From: JAAAPF01 sp964481035
Lineage (GTDB): Bacteria; Pseudomonadota; Alphaproteobacteria; Geminicoccales; Geminicoccaceae
NCBI GenBank assembly: GCA_964481035.1
Contig: CAYZSE010000066.1
Coordinates: 1 to 18,748 of the forward strand
Reading direction: 5' to 3'
Length of the DNA stretch: 18,748 nt
How positions within the stretch are numbered: the first letter of the stretch is position 1; each line of letters starts with the position of its first letter. The notes under the pieces are model-generated. The model saw nothing but the letters and a program-made list of their open reading frames with translations. It searched no databases and was not told the origin of the DNA. Shown piece after piece: positions 7,672 through 14,324 of this stretch. Position numbers and translations under genes: made by a program.

Positions 7672-8357
7672 GCCGCGGCCCGCAGGACGCCGACGTCGAT
7701 GGTCCGGTCGGCGACCGCCTCGCGCACGTCGCGATCGTGGAAGATGCCCAGGAGCGCGGCACCCCGCGCCTTCGCCTCGTTGATCATGGCGACGACGACG
7801 GCGCGGTTGGCCGCATCGAGCGACGCGGTCGGCTCGTCGAGCAGCAGCACGGGGTAGTCGTGGGCGAAGCCACGGGCGATGTTGACGCGCTGCTGCTCGC
7901 CACCCGAGAAGGTGGCCGGCGGCAGGCCCATATGACTTTCCGGAACGTTGAGCCGCGCGAGCAAGCGCTGCGCCCACTCGCGGGCCGGCTCGGGCTCCCA
8001 GCCCAAGGCTCGCAGCGGCTCGGCCACGACGTCGACGGCCGGCACGCGCGGCACGCAGCGCAGGAACTGGCTGACATAGCCCATCGTCCGGCGGCGGACC
8101 GCGAAGATCGTGCGCGGATCCGCTTGAACGAGATCGACCTCGCGGCTGTCGTGGACGACTCGCACGGCGCCGCCGGATGCCTTGTAGTTGCCGTAGACGA
8201 GCCGCAGCAGCGTCGACTTGCCGGTGCCCGACGGACCCGCCAGGACGACGCACTCGCCGGCGTCGACCCGGAAGCCCGCGCCCCTGAAGACGTCGATCGT
8301 CGCTCCGCCCTGGAGGTGGAGCACGAAGCGCTTGTCGAGACCTTCGACGGTCAACAT
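7668..8357 (-). CDS. phnL: C-P lyase ABC-type ATPase PhnL
   Basis: A 229-residue ABC ATPase, the usual PhnL length. It has Walker A GPSGTGKST (residues 41-49), Q-loop region YVSQFLR (94-100), signature FSGGEQQRVNIAR (150-162), Walker B LLLDEPTASLD (171-181) and the switch histidine in GIFHDRDV. There is no membrane partner, as expected: PhnK and PhnL are ABC proteins of the C-P lyase complex rather than of a transporter. In E. coli, PhnL can bind on the PhnK face of the core complex. It starts at ATG 8357, three bases after the phnK stop, with AAGG about seven bases upstream. It ends with a GTGA overlap into the shortened phnM-like gene. Confidence 0.95.
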   Translation of the reverse strand: MLTVEGLDKRFVLHLQGGATIDVFRGAGFRVDAGECVVLAGPSGTGKSTLLRLVYGNYKASGGAVRVVHDSREVDLVQADPRTIFAVRRRTMGYVSQFLRCVPRVPAVDVVAEPLRALGWEPEPAREWAQRLLARLNVPESHMGLPPATFSGGEQQRVNIARGFAHDYPVLLLDEPTASLDAANRAVVVAMINEAKARGAALLGIFHDRDVREAVADRTIDVGVLRAAA

Positions 8358-8360
8358 GGC

Positions 8361-9155
8361 TCAGCCTTGCAGGATCGAGGCGACGAGCAGCTGGCTGTAG
8401 GCGTGCTGGGGGTCATCCAAGACCTGATCGGTCAGCCCCAGCTCGACCACTCGGCCTCGCTGCATGACCAGCATGCGGTGCGAGATGAGGCGAGCCACCG
8501 CCAGGTCGTGGGTCACGACGATGACGGCGAGCGACAGATCGCTGACGAGGTTGCGCAGAAGGTCGAGCAGCCGTGCCTTGACCGACACGTCGAGCCCCCC
8601 GGTCGGCTCGTCCATGAAGACGAGACGCGGCCGCGTCACGAGATTGCGCGCGATCTGCAGGCGTTGCTGCATGCCGCCCGAGAAGGTCTCTGGCAGGTCG
8701 TCGATGCGGTCCAGGGGGATCTCGACGCGCCCCATCCAGTCGCTCGCCCGGGCGCGGATGCGGCCGTAATGGCGCTCGCCCTCGGCCATCAGCCGCTCGC
8801 CGACATTGGCGCCGGCCGAGACCCTGAGGCGCAAGCCGTCGCGCGGCGACTGCTGGACGAAGCCCCACTCGCTCCGCGCCAGCCGGCGGCGCCGGGGCTC
8901 GTCCATGGTGACGACGTCCTCGAGCCCGCGGTCGAGCGAGCGGTAGAGCACGGCGCCGCTGTTCACCGGCACGCGGCCGGCGATGAGGTTCAAGAGCGTG
9001 GTCTTGCCCGACCCGCTCTCACCGACGACCGCGAGCACCTCGCCCGGCCAGACGTCGAAGGACACCTCGTCGACGGCGTGGATGCGGCCGAAGCGCTTGT
9101 GCACGCCTTGGACCTGCAGGAGCGGGCCGTCGACAGGGGGCATGACCGCGCTCAC
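8361..9155 (-). CDS. phnK: C-P lyase complex ABC-type ATPase PhnK
   Basis: An ABC ATPase of about 264 residues that docks on PhnJ in the C-P lyase core complex. It has Walker A GESGSGKTT, the Q-loop segment GFVQQSPRDGLRLRVSAG characteristic of PhnK, signature FSGGMQQRLQIAR, Walker B LVFMDEPTGGLDVS and switch histidine VVTHDLAVA. The start chosen is GTG 9155. It overlaps the phnJ stop as GTGA and has GGGAG seven bases upstream. ATG 9143, four codons inside, is the alternative. It lies three bases ahead of phnL. Confidence 0.95.
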   Translation of the reverse strand: MSAVMPPVDGPLLQVQGVHKRFGRIHAVDEVSFDVWPGEVLAVVGESGSGKTTLLNLIAGRVPVNSGAVLYRSLDRGLEDVVTMDEPRRRRLARSEWGFVQQSPRDGLRLRVSAGANVGERLMAEGERHYGRIRARASDWMGRVEIPLDRIDDLPETFSGGMQQRLQIARNLVTRPRLVFMDEPTGGLDVSVKARLLDLLRNLVSDLSLAVIVVTHDLAVARLISHRMLVMQRGRVVELGLTDQVLDDPQHAYSQLLVASILQG

Positions 9156-10033
9156 GGCGCGGCTCCCGGATAGCCCACGGGCGCCGCCTCGCCGACATGG
9201 CCCGCGGCGCGGCGGCGGCGGCAGTGGTCGGTGTCCGAGCAGCAGAAGAGGCGCGCACCCGCATCGTCGACGACGACCTCGTCGAGATAGCTGTCGCTCG
9301 CCCCGCACAGGCCGCACGACCGGTCCCAGCGCTGGACCTCGAAGGGGTGGTCCTCGAAGTCGAGGCTCACGACCTCGGTCCAGGGCGGCACCGCGTAGAT
9401 GCGCTTCTCGCGGCCGGCGCCGAAGAGCTGGAGCGCCGGGCTCATCGACATCTTGGGATTGTCGAACTTGGGCGTCGGCGAGGGCGACATGAGGTAGCGG
9501 CCGTCCACCATGACGGGATAGCTGTAGCTCGTCGTGATCCGCCCTGTCCGCGCGATGTCCTCGTAGAGCTTGACGTGCATGAGGCCGTAGTCGGCGAGCG
9601 CGTGCAGGGTCCGGGTCTCGGTCTCGCGCGGCTCGAGAAAGCGCAAGGGCTCCGGCATGGGCACCTGGTAGACGAGGATCTGGCCCGCCGCGAGCGGCTC
9701 CTCAGGGATACGGTGGCGGGTCTGGATCAAGGTCGCCTCGCGCGTCGCCGCGGTCGTCGCGACCCCCGTCATGCGCCGGAAGAAGCGGCGGATCGAGACG
9801 GCGTTGGTCGTGTCGTCCGCACCCTGGTCGATGACCTTGAGCGTGTCGCCGGGGCCGATGCAGGCGGCCGTGACCTGGATGCCGCCCGTGCCCCAGCCAA
9901 AGGGCAACGGCATGTCGCGCGAGGCGAAGGGCACCTGGTAGCCCGGGATCGCCACCGCCTTGAGGATGGCGCGGCGGATCATCCGCTTGGTCTGCTCGTC
10001 GAGATAGGCGAAGTTGTAGCCGGCCTCGGTCAT
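9152..10033 (-). CDS. phnJ: Alpha-D-ribose 1-methylphosphonate 5-phosphate C-P lyase PhnJ (radical SAM)
   Basis: The catalytic subunit (293 residues). It uses S-adenosylmethionine and a [4Fe-4S] cluster to cleave the carbon-phosphorus bond, giving an alkane and ribose 1,2-cyclic phosphate 5-phosphate. The diagnostic cysteine spacing C-x2-C-x21-C-x5-C is exact at Cys240, 243, 265 and 271. The glycyl-radical region IPGYQVPFASRDMPLPFGWG is present, with Gly31 corresponding to Gly32 of the E. coli enzyme. Also visible are GGIQVTAACIG and SPSPTPKFDNPKMS. It starts at ATG 10033, overlapping the stop of the DUF429 gene as ATGA. In most phn operons phnJ directly follows phnI; here a DUF429 gene separates them. 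The C-terminus extends slightly past the cluster motif. Confidence 0.97.
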   Translation of the reverse strand: MTEAGYNFAYLDEQTKRMIRRAILKAVAIPGYQVPFASRDMPLPFGWGTGGIQVTAACIGPGDTLKVIDQGADDTTNAVSIRRFFRRMTGVATTAATREATLIQTRHRIPEEPLAAGQILVYQVPMPEPLRFLEPRETETRTLHALADYGLMHVKLYEDIARTGRITTSYSYPVMVDGRYLMSPSPTPKFDNPKMSMSPALQLFGAGREKRIYAVPPWTEVVSLDFEDHPFEVQRWDRSCGLCGASDSYLDEVVVDDAGARLFCCSDTDHCRRRRAAGHVGEAAPVGYPGAAP

Positions 10034-10848
10034 GCGGCGAGCGCCTCGCAGAGGTGCGGATCGCAGATCCAGCCTTCGCGGGCGTCGGCCGCGGGCGGAA
10101 TGCCCCAGCCCGGCTGCCGCGCAGCCCACGCCGCCTGCACGGCACAGAGCACGGCGTCGAGCACGTCGCCCTTGGGGTCTTCGACCAGCCCGGCGGCGTC
10201 GAGCCGGATGTCGAGGCCGTAGACGTCGCGGACGGGCGCCCCGCCCAGCGCCGCGACGAGCCGTTCCCGCTGCCGGCGCCGGAACGGCGCGTCGCCATCC
10301 TCGGACTTGTAGGAGGCGCGGCCGATCAACGCTCGGGCCATCACGCCCGGATAGACCTCGAGGGCCACCCGGTCGGTGCCGGTCGGATGAAGCAGCGGGA
10401 TGTGGACGCCGCTCGCGAGCAACCGCGGCGCACCCCGCGCGAACATCAGCCCCACCGGCTGCCACTGCACCTTCTGCGGCGGCTGGCCGCCCGTGGCGCG
10501 ATCGATCGCCCGACGCGGCTGCTTCGCGCCGGCCGGCCGCGCCGCCTCGTAGGCCTTGATCATGCGCGCGAACCCCTCCGGACCCAGACGTGCGACCTCG
10601 CGCACACAGCTCGGCCAGTCCGCCGGCCAGCCGAGGTCGTCGACCAGCCGCCGCGTCTGGGCAAAGGGAAAGTCGAAGCCGCCGACCCAGGGGCCCGGCT
10701 CGAGGAGCAACGCCTCGAAGGCCGCGAAGGTCGCGAGCCGCTCCACGCCGACGATACGAAGAGTTTTGCCTTCGAGCCGGCCGCGGGCGACCGTGATCGG
10801 CTTTCTCGCGGTGGGCGCGCTCGTGAAGTCGATGCCCAGGATCCTCAC
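10030..10848 (-). CDS. DUF429 protein (predicted RNase H-like nuclease fold) inserted between phnI and phnJ
   Basis: A 272-residue protein recognised as DUF429 by the opening strand RILGIDFTSAP (Asp7), GGFDFPFAQ (Asp59), VALEVYPGVMARALIG (Glu164) and the late acidic helix GDVLDAVLCAVQAAW (Asp228, Asp231). The acidic residues sit where an RNase H-like active site would place them. The family is predicted to be nuclease-like but has no established substrate. It starts with GTG overlapping the phnI stop as GTGA and ends overlapping phnJ as ATGA, so it should be co-translated with the core subunits. Family similarity does not suggest a phosphonate enzyme. It could be an accessory factor of the complex or a passenger gene. 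Confidence is high for the family and low for any role. Confidence 0.85.
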   Translation of the reverse strand: MRILGIDFTSAPTARKPITVARGRLEGKTLRIVGVERLATFAAFEALLLEPGPWVGGFDFPFAQTRRLVDDLGWPADWPSCVREVARLGPEGFARMIKAYEAARPAGAKQPRRAIDRATGGQPPQKVQWQPVGLMFARGAPRLLASGVHIPLLHPTGTDRVALEVYPGVMARALIGRASYKSEDGDAPFRRRQRERLVAALGGAPVRDVYGLDIRLDAAGLVEDPKGDVLDAVLCAVQAAWAARQPGWGIPPAADAREGWICDPHLCEALAA

Positions 10849-11957
10849 TCGGCGGCCTCCCGGCGCGCGGCCTCGTGCGCCGCGCGCAGGGCGCGGATCG
10901 TGCCGAGCTCGCCTTGGAAGTCGACATAGTGCGGCAGCTTGAGGTGCTCGACGAAGCCCGTCGCCTGGATGTTGTCGGCGTGCATCAAGACGAACTCGTC
11001 GTCCTGGCTGGGTGCGGTGACATCCTCGCCGAGCTCCTCGGCCCGCAGCGCCCGGTCGACCAGCGCCATCGCCATCGCCCGGCGCTCGGCGTGGCCGAAG
11101 ACCAGGCCGTAGCCGCGGGTGAACTGCGGCGGCTCGCTCATCGAGCCCGTGAACTGGTTGACCATCTGGCACTCGGTCAGCTCGATCTCGCCGAGCTCGA
11201 CGGCGAAGCCCAGCTCCTGGGGCGTGAACTCGACCGTCACCTCGCCCATGCGGATCTCGCCGACGAAGGGGTGCGTCGCGCCGAAGCCGCGCTGCGTGGC
11301 GTAGCCGAGCCCTAGAAGGAAGCCCTCGTCGCCGCGGGCGAGGCTCTGCAGCCGCACGTCACGCCCTGCCGGGAACAGCAGGGGCTCGCGGGTCAGGTCG
11401 CCCACGGGCGCGTCGTCGGCGTCGGGCCGCTCCTCCTGGATCAGCCCCTCGCGGTCGAGAATGGCGCTCACCCTGGCCATGCGGCCGTCGCGCGAGCCGT
11501 CGCCGTCCCCGTCGGGCGCGCGCTCGCAGGCGGGCGGCACCGGCTCGCCCTCGGCCATGAGCTTGAAGTCCAAGAGGCGGTGCGTGTAGTCGAACGTCGG
11601 GCCCAAGACCTGGCCACCGGGCAGATCCTTGTAGGTCGCCGAGACCCGGCGTTGGACGAGCATCGCCTCGGTATCGACCGGTTCGCTGAAGCCGAAGCGC
11701 GGCAGGGTCGTCCGGTAGGCGCGCACCAGGAACGCCGCCTCGACGAGATCGCCGCGCGCCTGCTTGACGGCGAGCGCCGCGAGCTCACGGTCGTAGCACG
11801 AGCCCTCGCCCATGACGCGATCGCAGGCGAGCCGCAGCTGCTCCTCGATCTGCGCGACGGCGACCTCGGCCACGGCGGTATCGCCGCGACGCGCCTCGCC
11901 CAGCCACTCGTGGGCGGCCTCGATCGCCTTCTCGCCGCCCTTCACCGCGACGTACAT
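10845..11957 (-). CDS. phnI: Carbon-phosphorus lyase complex subunit PhnI
   Basis: A 370-residue PhnI, slightly longer than the E. coli protein (about 354). With PhnG, H and L it couples the phosphonate to ATP by displacing adenine; PhnI alone is a nucleosidase. Recognisable stretches are MYVAVKGGEKAI at the start, EAAFLVRAYRTTLPR, RRVSATYKDLPGGQVLG, DYTHRLLDFKL, LARGDEGFLLGLGYATQRG, ELTECQMVNQF and the C-terminal HADNIQATGFVEHLKLPHYVDFQ. ATG 11957 is preceded eight bases upstream by AGGAGG, the strongest ribosome binding site in the operon. It ends with a GTGA overlap into the DUF429 gene. Confidence 0.96.
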   Translation of the reverse strand: MYVAVKGGEKAIEAAHEWLGEARRGDTAVAEVAVAQIEEQLRLACDRVMGEGSCYDRELAALAVKQARGDLVEAAFLVRAYRTTLPRFGFSEPVDTEAMLVQRRVSATYKDLPGGQVLGPTFDYTHRLLDFKLMAEGEPVPPACERAPDGDGDGSRDGRMARVSAILDREGLIQEERPDADDAPVGDLTREPLLFPAGRDVRLQSLARGDEGFLLGLGYATQRGFGATHPFVGEIRMGEVTVEFTPQELGFAVELGEIELTECQMVNQFTGSMSEPPQFTRGYGLVFGHAERRAMAMALVDRALRAEELGEDVTAPSQDDEFVLMHADNIQATGFVEHLKLPHYVDFQGELGTIRALRAAHEAARREAAE

Positions 11958-11960
11958 GGG

Positions 11961-12545
11961 CTAGTCCTCCTCGATGCGCGTGGTCCGCGGCAGGCCGACG
12001 ACGGCATCGTCGCGGAACAAGAAGACGTCGATGCCCCGCGGGAAGCGCTCGCGGTTGTCCGCCCATTGGCCGACGAAGTCGAACGGCAGGCCGCGCACCT
12101 CGAGCGAGACTTCGTCGCGGATGCCCGGCCCGGTCAGCCGCCAGGACCCGCCCGCCTCGAGCGCGGCCACCTCCATCAGCAGGGTCGTCGAGCGGTCGGG
12201 ATAGGCGTCGCTGCCCTGGGCGAAGTCGGCGAGCGCCGGCAGGCGGGCGCCATCGAGCGCCACGGCGAAGGCGGCCCGTTCGGCCTCGTCCACGAGCGGC
12301 GCTCCGGTGTGAAAGCGCAGCGCCTCGGTCGCTTGCGCGACCTCGGTCCCGAGCCACAGCGGCGCCTCGTAATCGACCAGCGCCAGGACCGCCGCGAAGG
12401 CGCCGCGGCCGAGGGGCTGGGGCGGCGCGGGCAGATCGCCCGCGAGCCGCCGCGGCACGCCCGGGGCGGCGAGCGCATCCAGCAGCGTCCGAAAGACCGC
12501 CTGGGCGTCGAGCGCCGGATCGCGGAAGGCGGCCTCCAAGGTCAA
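11961..12545 (-). CDS. phnH: Phosphonate C-P lyase system protein PhnH
   Basis: A 194-residue PhnH, a core-complex subunit resembling PLP-dependent transferases but without a catalytic lysine. The N-terminus TLEAAFRDPALDAQAVFRTL matches that of E. coli PhnH in sequence and length. Later segments include GDLPAPPQPLGRGAFAAVLALVDYEAPLW, GSDAYPDRSTTLLMEV, LTGPGIRDE and the C-terminal NRERFPRGIDVFLF. The start is TTG 12545, overlapping the phnG stop as TTGA; family alignment supports it. TTG 12539 has a better-spaced GGGGGA and is the alternative. It ends three bases ahead of phnI and contains the phnI ribosome binding site. Confidence 0.93.
   Translation of the reverse strand: MTLEAAFRDPALDAQAVFRTLLDALAAPGVPRRLAGDLPAPPQPLGRGAFAAVLALVDYEAPLWLGTEVAQATEALRFHTGAPLVDEAERAAFAVALDGARLPALADFAQGSDAYPDRSTTLLMEVAALEAGGSWRLTGPGIRDEVSLEVRGLPFDFVGQWADNRERFPRGIDVFLFRDDAVVGLPRTTRIEED
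11966..11971 (-). promoter_or_regulatory. Ribosome binding site of phnI
   Basis: A full AGGAGG on the minus strand, eight bases before ATG 11957, embedded in the last codons of phnH. It suggests independent, high-level initiation on phnI, unlike the weakly signalled coupled genes around it. Confidence 0.75.
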
Positions 12546-13003
12546 TCCCCCCGGACCATGGTGAAGAACTCCACCCGGGTCGCCGCCGCCTTCGCTGCCA
12601 GGCGGGCGCGGCGCTCCTTCTCGCGGGCGGCGAGCGGCGCGATGACCTCCGCGAGCAGATGCTCGCGGCGCTCCGGCTCTTGCAGCAGCGCGTCGAACCG
12701 CGCGGCGAGGTCGGCGTGGCGCTTGTCGCGGCCCCGCACATAGGCGTGCCCGACGCGGCCGCCCGTGCCTTGAACCGCGGCCCGGGTCACCGTCATCTCG
12801 CCGACGTTGAAGCGCTGCCCCGTGCCCCCCGCGCGACCGCGGACCATCACGAGGCCGGTCTCGGTCGGGCGCAGGGGCGCGAACTCGCACACGGCGCCGT
12901 GCGCGCTCCAGAGACGCTCGAGCTCGTCGCGCGGCGCCCGGGCGAGAACACCCATCCAGGCCCGGCGATCGACCTCTGAAGACTCTCGATGTCTAGACAA
13001 CAT
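12542..13003 (-). CDS. phnG: Phosphonate C-P lyase system protein PhnG
   Basis: A 153-residue PhnG, the usual length for this core-complex subunit. Recognisable stretches are RRAWMGVLARAPRDELERLW near the start, RPTETGLVMVRGRAGGTGQRFNVGEMTVTRAAV in the middle and GHAYVRGRDKRHADLAARFDALLQ. It is the first gene of the operon, divergent from phnF. ATG 13003 is the only sensible start; its leader has only a weak GGTTGAG. The palindromic PhnF-type operator covers codons 2-5, so the repressor would sit on the translation start region of its own target. Confidence 0.94.
   Translation of the reverse strand: MLSRHRESSEVDRRAWMGVLARAPRDELERLWSAHGAVCEFAPLRPTETGLVMVRGRAGGTGQRFNVGEMTVTRAAVQGTGGRVGHAYVRGRDKRHADLAARFDALLQEPERREHLLAEVIAPLAAREKERRARLAAKAAATRVEFFTMVRGD
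12990..12999. promoter_or_regulatory. Probable PhnF (GntR/HutC-type) operator
   Basis: A perfect 10-base palindrome, TGTCTAGACA, matching the HutC-subfamily pattern GT-n-TA-n-AC exactly. It lies in the phnG/phnF divergent region, next to a HutC-type regulator gene. It overlaps codons 2-5 of phnG and the proposed -35 box of phnF, so one bound repressor could block both directions. Binding by this PhnF is inferred. Confidence 0.65.
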
Positions 13004-13022
13004 CTCAACCGTCTATCAATAT
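12994..13022 (+). promoter_or_regulatory. Candidate phnF promoter
   Basis: TAGACA (12994-12999, five of six to TTGACA) and CAATAT (13017-13022, three of six to TATAAT) are separated by 17 bases and lie in one of the few AT-rich stretches of the window. The -35 box lies within the palindromic operator, which would give autorepression. The -10 box is weak. Confidence 0.35.
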
Positions 13023-13032
13023 TGGACTACAA

Positions 13033-13066
13033 CGTAAACCATTGCGCCGTGACGCCTTGATGACAG
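13033..13066 (-). promoter_or_regulatory. Candidate Pho box (PhoB site) and -10 region for phnG
   Basis: On the minus strand CTGTCAT (13066-13060), four bases CAAG, then GCGTCAC (13055-13049). The two heptamers match the PhoB direct repeat CTGTCAT-n4-CTGTCAY at 12 of 14 positions with the correct 11-base period. Ten bases downstream lies TTTACG (13038-13033), a weak -10 at the distance normal for Pho promoters. Transcription would begin about 20-25 bases before the phnG ATG. Orientation, spacing and location all fit. The -10 is poor and no experiment backs it. Confidence 0.5.
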
Positions 13067-13095
13067 CCGAAGCGATCAGGACGGAGCCCGGCGAG

Positions 13096-13803
13096 ATGAT
13101 CGGCGTGAGCCGCTGGCGGCGAATCCGCGACGCGCTCGCCCAAGACTTGGCCAGGGGCCGTTACGCGACGGGCGAGCGGCTGCCCAGCGCCGCCGAGCTG
13201 GCGCGGCGGTTCGCCGTCCATCGTCACACCGTACGCCAGGCGCTGCAGGCGCTCGCGGCCGAGGGCCGCGTGCGGACCGAGCACGGCCGCGGCACCTTCG
13301 CCTGCCCGGCGCCGCTCCGCTACGCACTCGGCGTACGGACGAGCTTCACCGCCAACGTGGAGGCGCAAGGCAAGACCGCGGCGCGGCGCATCGAGACGAT
13401 CGAGACCGTCCGCGCCGTCGCCGCCATCGCTGGTCAGCTCGACATCGCCCGCGGCGCCCTGGTCGTCCGCGTCGTCACGGTGGCGCTCGCCGACGGCGTG
13501 CCCCTCGCGCGCAGCCAGCACCACTTCCCGCTCGCGCGCCTGCCCGGTATCGCCGCCGCGGTCGAGGCGACGGGCGGCATCACGGCGGCACTCGAACGTT
13601 GCGGCGTGGCCGGCGTGAAGCGCGCCCGGACCCGGATCTCGACGCGTCCCGCCGCCCCGGCCGAGGCCCAGGCCCTCGCCATGGCCGCGGGCCAGCCCGT
13701 GCTCGTCACCGAGGGCCTCGACGTCGACACCGCGGACCGGCCCGTGCAATACGGCTTCACCGCCTTCTGCGGCAGCCGCGTCGAGCTCGACGTCGCCCAT
13801 TGA
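13096..13803 (+). CDS. phnF: Phosphonate metabolism transcriptional regulator PhnF (GntR family, HutC subfamily)
   Basis: A 235-residue regulator with an N-terminal winged helix-turn-helix (residues 6-66: WRRIRDALAQDLARG, GERLPSAAELARRFAVHRHTVRQALQAL, GRGTF). A C-terminal UTRA effector domain (about 85-232) includes RVVTVALADGVPLARSQHHFPL and the final HutC-type beta hairpin VQYGFTAFCGSRVEL. It is encoded divergently from phnG, the standard place for the C-P lyase repressor, and presumably senses a phosphonate or pathway intermediate. ATG 13096 is chosen because GGAG lies nine bases upstream and the upstream sequence is occupied by a Pho box-like element. ATG 13060 and TTG 13042 are in-frame alternatives. 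Its stop overlaps the next gene as TTGA. Confidence 0.9.
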   Translation: MIGVSRWRRIRDALAQDLARGRYATGERLPSAAELARRFAVHRHTVRQALQALAAEGRVRTEHGRGTFACPAPLRYALGVRTSFTANVEAQGKTAARRIETIETVRAVAAIAGQLDIARGALVVRVVTVALADGVPLARSQHHFPLARLPGIAAAVEATGGITAALERCGVAGVKRARTRISTRPAAPAEAQALAMAAGQPVLVTEGLDVDTADRPVQYGFTAFCGSRVELDVAH

Positions 13804-14324
13804 GCGACCGTGCGAGGGGCCCTCGCTCGACCTGGGACCGCGCCGTCGCCACCGCCTTCCGCATGACCGACGAGGTCTGGAGACGGCACGCCAACCCTTG
13901 GAGCGGCTGGACCCGCGTGGCGACGACGCCGGTCCTCTTCCTGGCGCTGTGGAGCCATGTCTGGATCGGCTGGTGGGCGCTCGGGCCGCTGGGCGTCGTC
14001 CTCATCTGGACGTGGCTCAACCCGCGCGTCTTCCCGCCCCCCGCCTCCACCGACAACTGGATGTCGAAGGGTGTCCTCGGCGAACGGCTGTGGCTCACCC
14101 GGCGCGAGGTCCCCATCCCCGCGCACCACGCCCGCGCGGCGCGGCTCATCATCCTGGGCTCGCTCGTCTTCCTCGTGCCCGCCGCCTACGGTTTCGTCGC
14201 GCGGGATTTTTGGGCGGCCGTCCTCGGCGTGCACGGCGCCGCCGCCATGAAGCTGTGGTTCGTCGACCGCATGGTCTGGCTCTACGAGGAGAGTAGCGGC
14301 GACGCCTTCAGCCGCGACGCGTGA
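13800..14324 (+). CDS. Small multi-pass membrane protein, DUF6653-like
   Basis: A 174-residue protein of unknown function. A tryptophan-rich N-terminal part, AFRMTDEVWRRHANPWSGWTR (residues 20-39), precedes two membrane segments (about 41-59 and 60-73). A conserved loop follows with FPPPASTDNWMSKGVLGERLWL and REVPIPAHH. Two more membrane segments (about 114-133 and 136-155) lead to the terminal FVDRMVWLYEE. This pattern resembles the family now called DUF6653, which I recognise from memory. TTG 13800 is chosen because conserved residues begin before the first ATG (13863) and it overlaps the phnF stop as TTGA. Co-transcription with phnF is likely. Its last 17 bases overlap the convergent histidine fusion gene. 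A transport role in phosphonate use is possible but unsupported. Confidence 0.72.
   Translation: MSDRARGPRSTWDRAVATAFRMTDEVWRRHANPWSGWTRVATTPVLFLALWSHVWIGWWALGPLGVVLIWTWLNPRVFPPPASTDNWMSKGVLGERLWLTRREVPIPAHHARAARLIILGSLVFLVPAAYGFVARDFWAAVLGVHGAAAMKLWFVDRMVWLYEESSGDAFSRDA

Noticed and set aside
13011..13027. A second PhnF operator in the phnG/phnF region, from GTC and GAC half-sites around caatattg
   Set aside because: Only five of eight pairs are symmetric and it does not repeat the GTCTAGAC core; the CAATATTG palindrome is more simply AT-rich promoter DNA.
13042..13095. Longer phnF reading frame starting at TTG 13042 or ATG 13060
   Set aside because: There is no Shine-Dalgarno match, the extra residues lie before the conserved winged helix, and the DNA contains a Pho box-like element; kept only as an alternative start.
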